64,000 bases of DNA from an uncultured Clostridia bacterium (GTDB lineage Bacteria; Bacillota; Clostridia; Oscillospirales; Acutalibacteraceae): NCBI GenBank assembly GCA_947369085.1, contig CANBJR010000005.1, forward strand, positions 22,936 through 86,935. Direction: 5' to 3'. A program made the translations under genes and the position numbers. How positions within the stretch are numbered: position 1 is the first letter of the stretch; every line of letters starts with the position of its first letter. Under the pieces are notes generated by a model. The model was not told the DNA's origin, did not search any database, and was given only the letters and a program-made list of their open reading frames with translations. Of this stretch, positions 63,842-64,000 are shown piece after piece.

Positions 63842-64000
63842 ATGAAAGTTTTTAATTGTATTCTTGGTATATTTGCTATTTTATCTTCGCTATACTGTAT
63901 GTTTTATCCGGGAATTACGTTCCTTAACAGTGGCTGGATTGTAACTATTCTGCTGGGTGCTTGGGGAATATGTGCGATTTTTGATTATGCAACAAATCAC
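63842..64000 (+). CDS. DUF308/HdeD-like membrane protein (5' part)
   Basis: The first 53 codons of a gene cut off by the window edge. 'CILGIFAILSSLYCMFYPGI' and 'GWIVTILLGAWGICAIFDY' are two hydrophobic segments that match the DUF308/HdeD pattern as I remember it. AAAGGAGAA lies about seven bases before ATG 63842, some 50 bp behind the giant surface gene, so the two may be co-transcribed. Confidence 0.65.
   Translation, partial: MKVFNCILGIFAILSSLYCMFYPGITFLNSGWIVTILLGAWGICAIFDYATNH

Overview
This window looks like the chromosome of a low-to-moderate GC, Gram-positive gut Clostridium, most likely of the Oscillospiraceae (Ruminococcus-like). The grounds are strong AGGAGG ribosome sites, SipW-type signal peptides and signal peptidases, an SdpR/SdpI pair, ribonuclease Y, a type I dockerin protein with BspA-type leucine-rich repeats, several starch-binding-like modules, and a BadF-type dehydratase activator. 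No phage, IS transposase, CRISPR array or tRNA was recognised. Layout: leuD and leuC and a MATE transporter lie on the minus strand (35-3305), then a LOG-family gene with a small overlapping cysteine-rich gene (3440-4199). From 4573 to 20913 a plus-strand accessory cluster encodes seven secreted or membrane-anchored proteins, six of them with SipW-type 'AWF-like' signals, two SipW-like signal peptidases, a membrane-anchored McrB-like AAA+ ATPase, and its neighbour, a DUF2357-like protein with a very long coiled coil. MGMT-family, citrate synthase, a split BadF/2-hydroxyacyl-CoA dehydratase-type pair, a membrane protein, a NifU-like plus GGGtGRT pair and a flavin reductase follow (20897-31569). 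An arginine biosynthesis cluster argG-argH-argC-argJ-argB-(GNAT)-argD-argF (31985-41315) starts behind ArgR-like boxes. Then come an orphan 5S rRNA gene, an FkbM methyltransferase, a membrane protein, the sdpRI-like pair, gapA, rny and a DUF11-like protein (41622-50203). The right end (50500-64000) holds two secreted starch-binding-module proteins (one with LRRs and a dockerin), a LytTR regulator with a substituted phosphoacceptor, a 2414-residue cell-surface protein and the start of a DUF308-like gene. How the genes may work together: the 4573-20913 cluster looks like a surface-fibre or matrix system of the TasA/camelysin kind. SipW-like peptidases would process the paralogous subunits; the largest member ends in InlB-type repeats and carbohydrate-binding modules and could be a tip adhesin. 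The McrB-like/coiled-coil pair embedded in the operon has no recognised role in such systems and is the most novel part of the window. A second theme is a dispersed, modular intergenic repeat (about 90-210 bp) in at least five loci, usually placed directly behind transcription terminators; two long copies lie in inverted orientation around gapA and rny.
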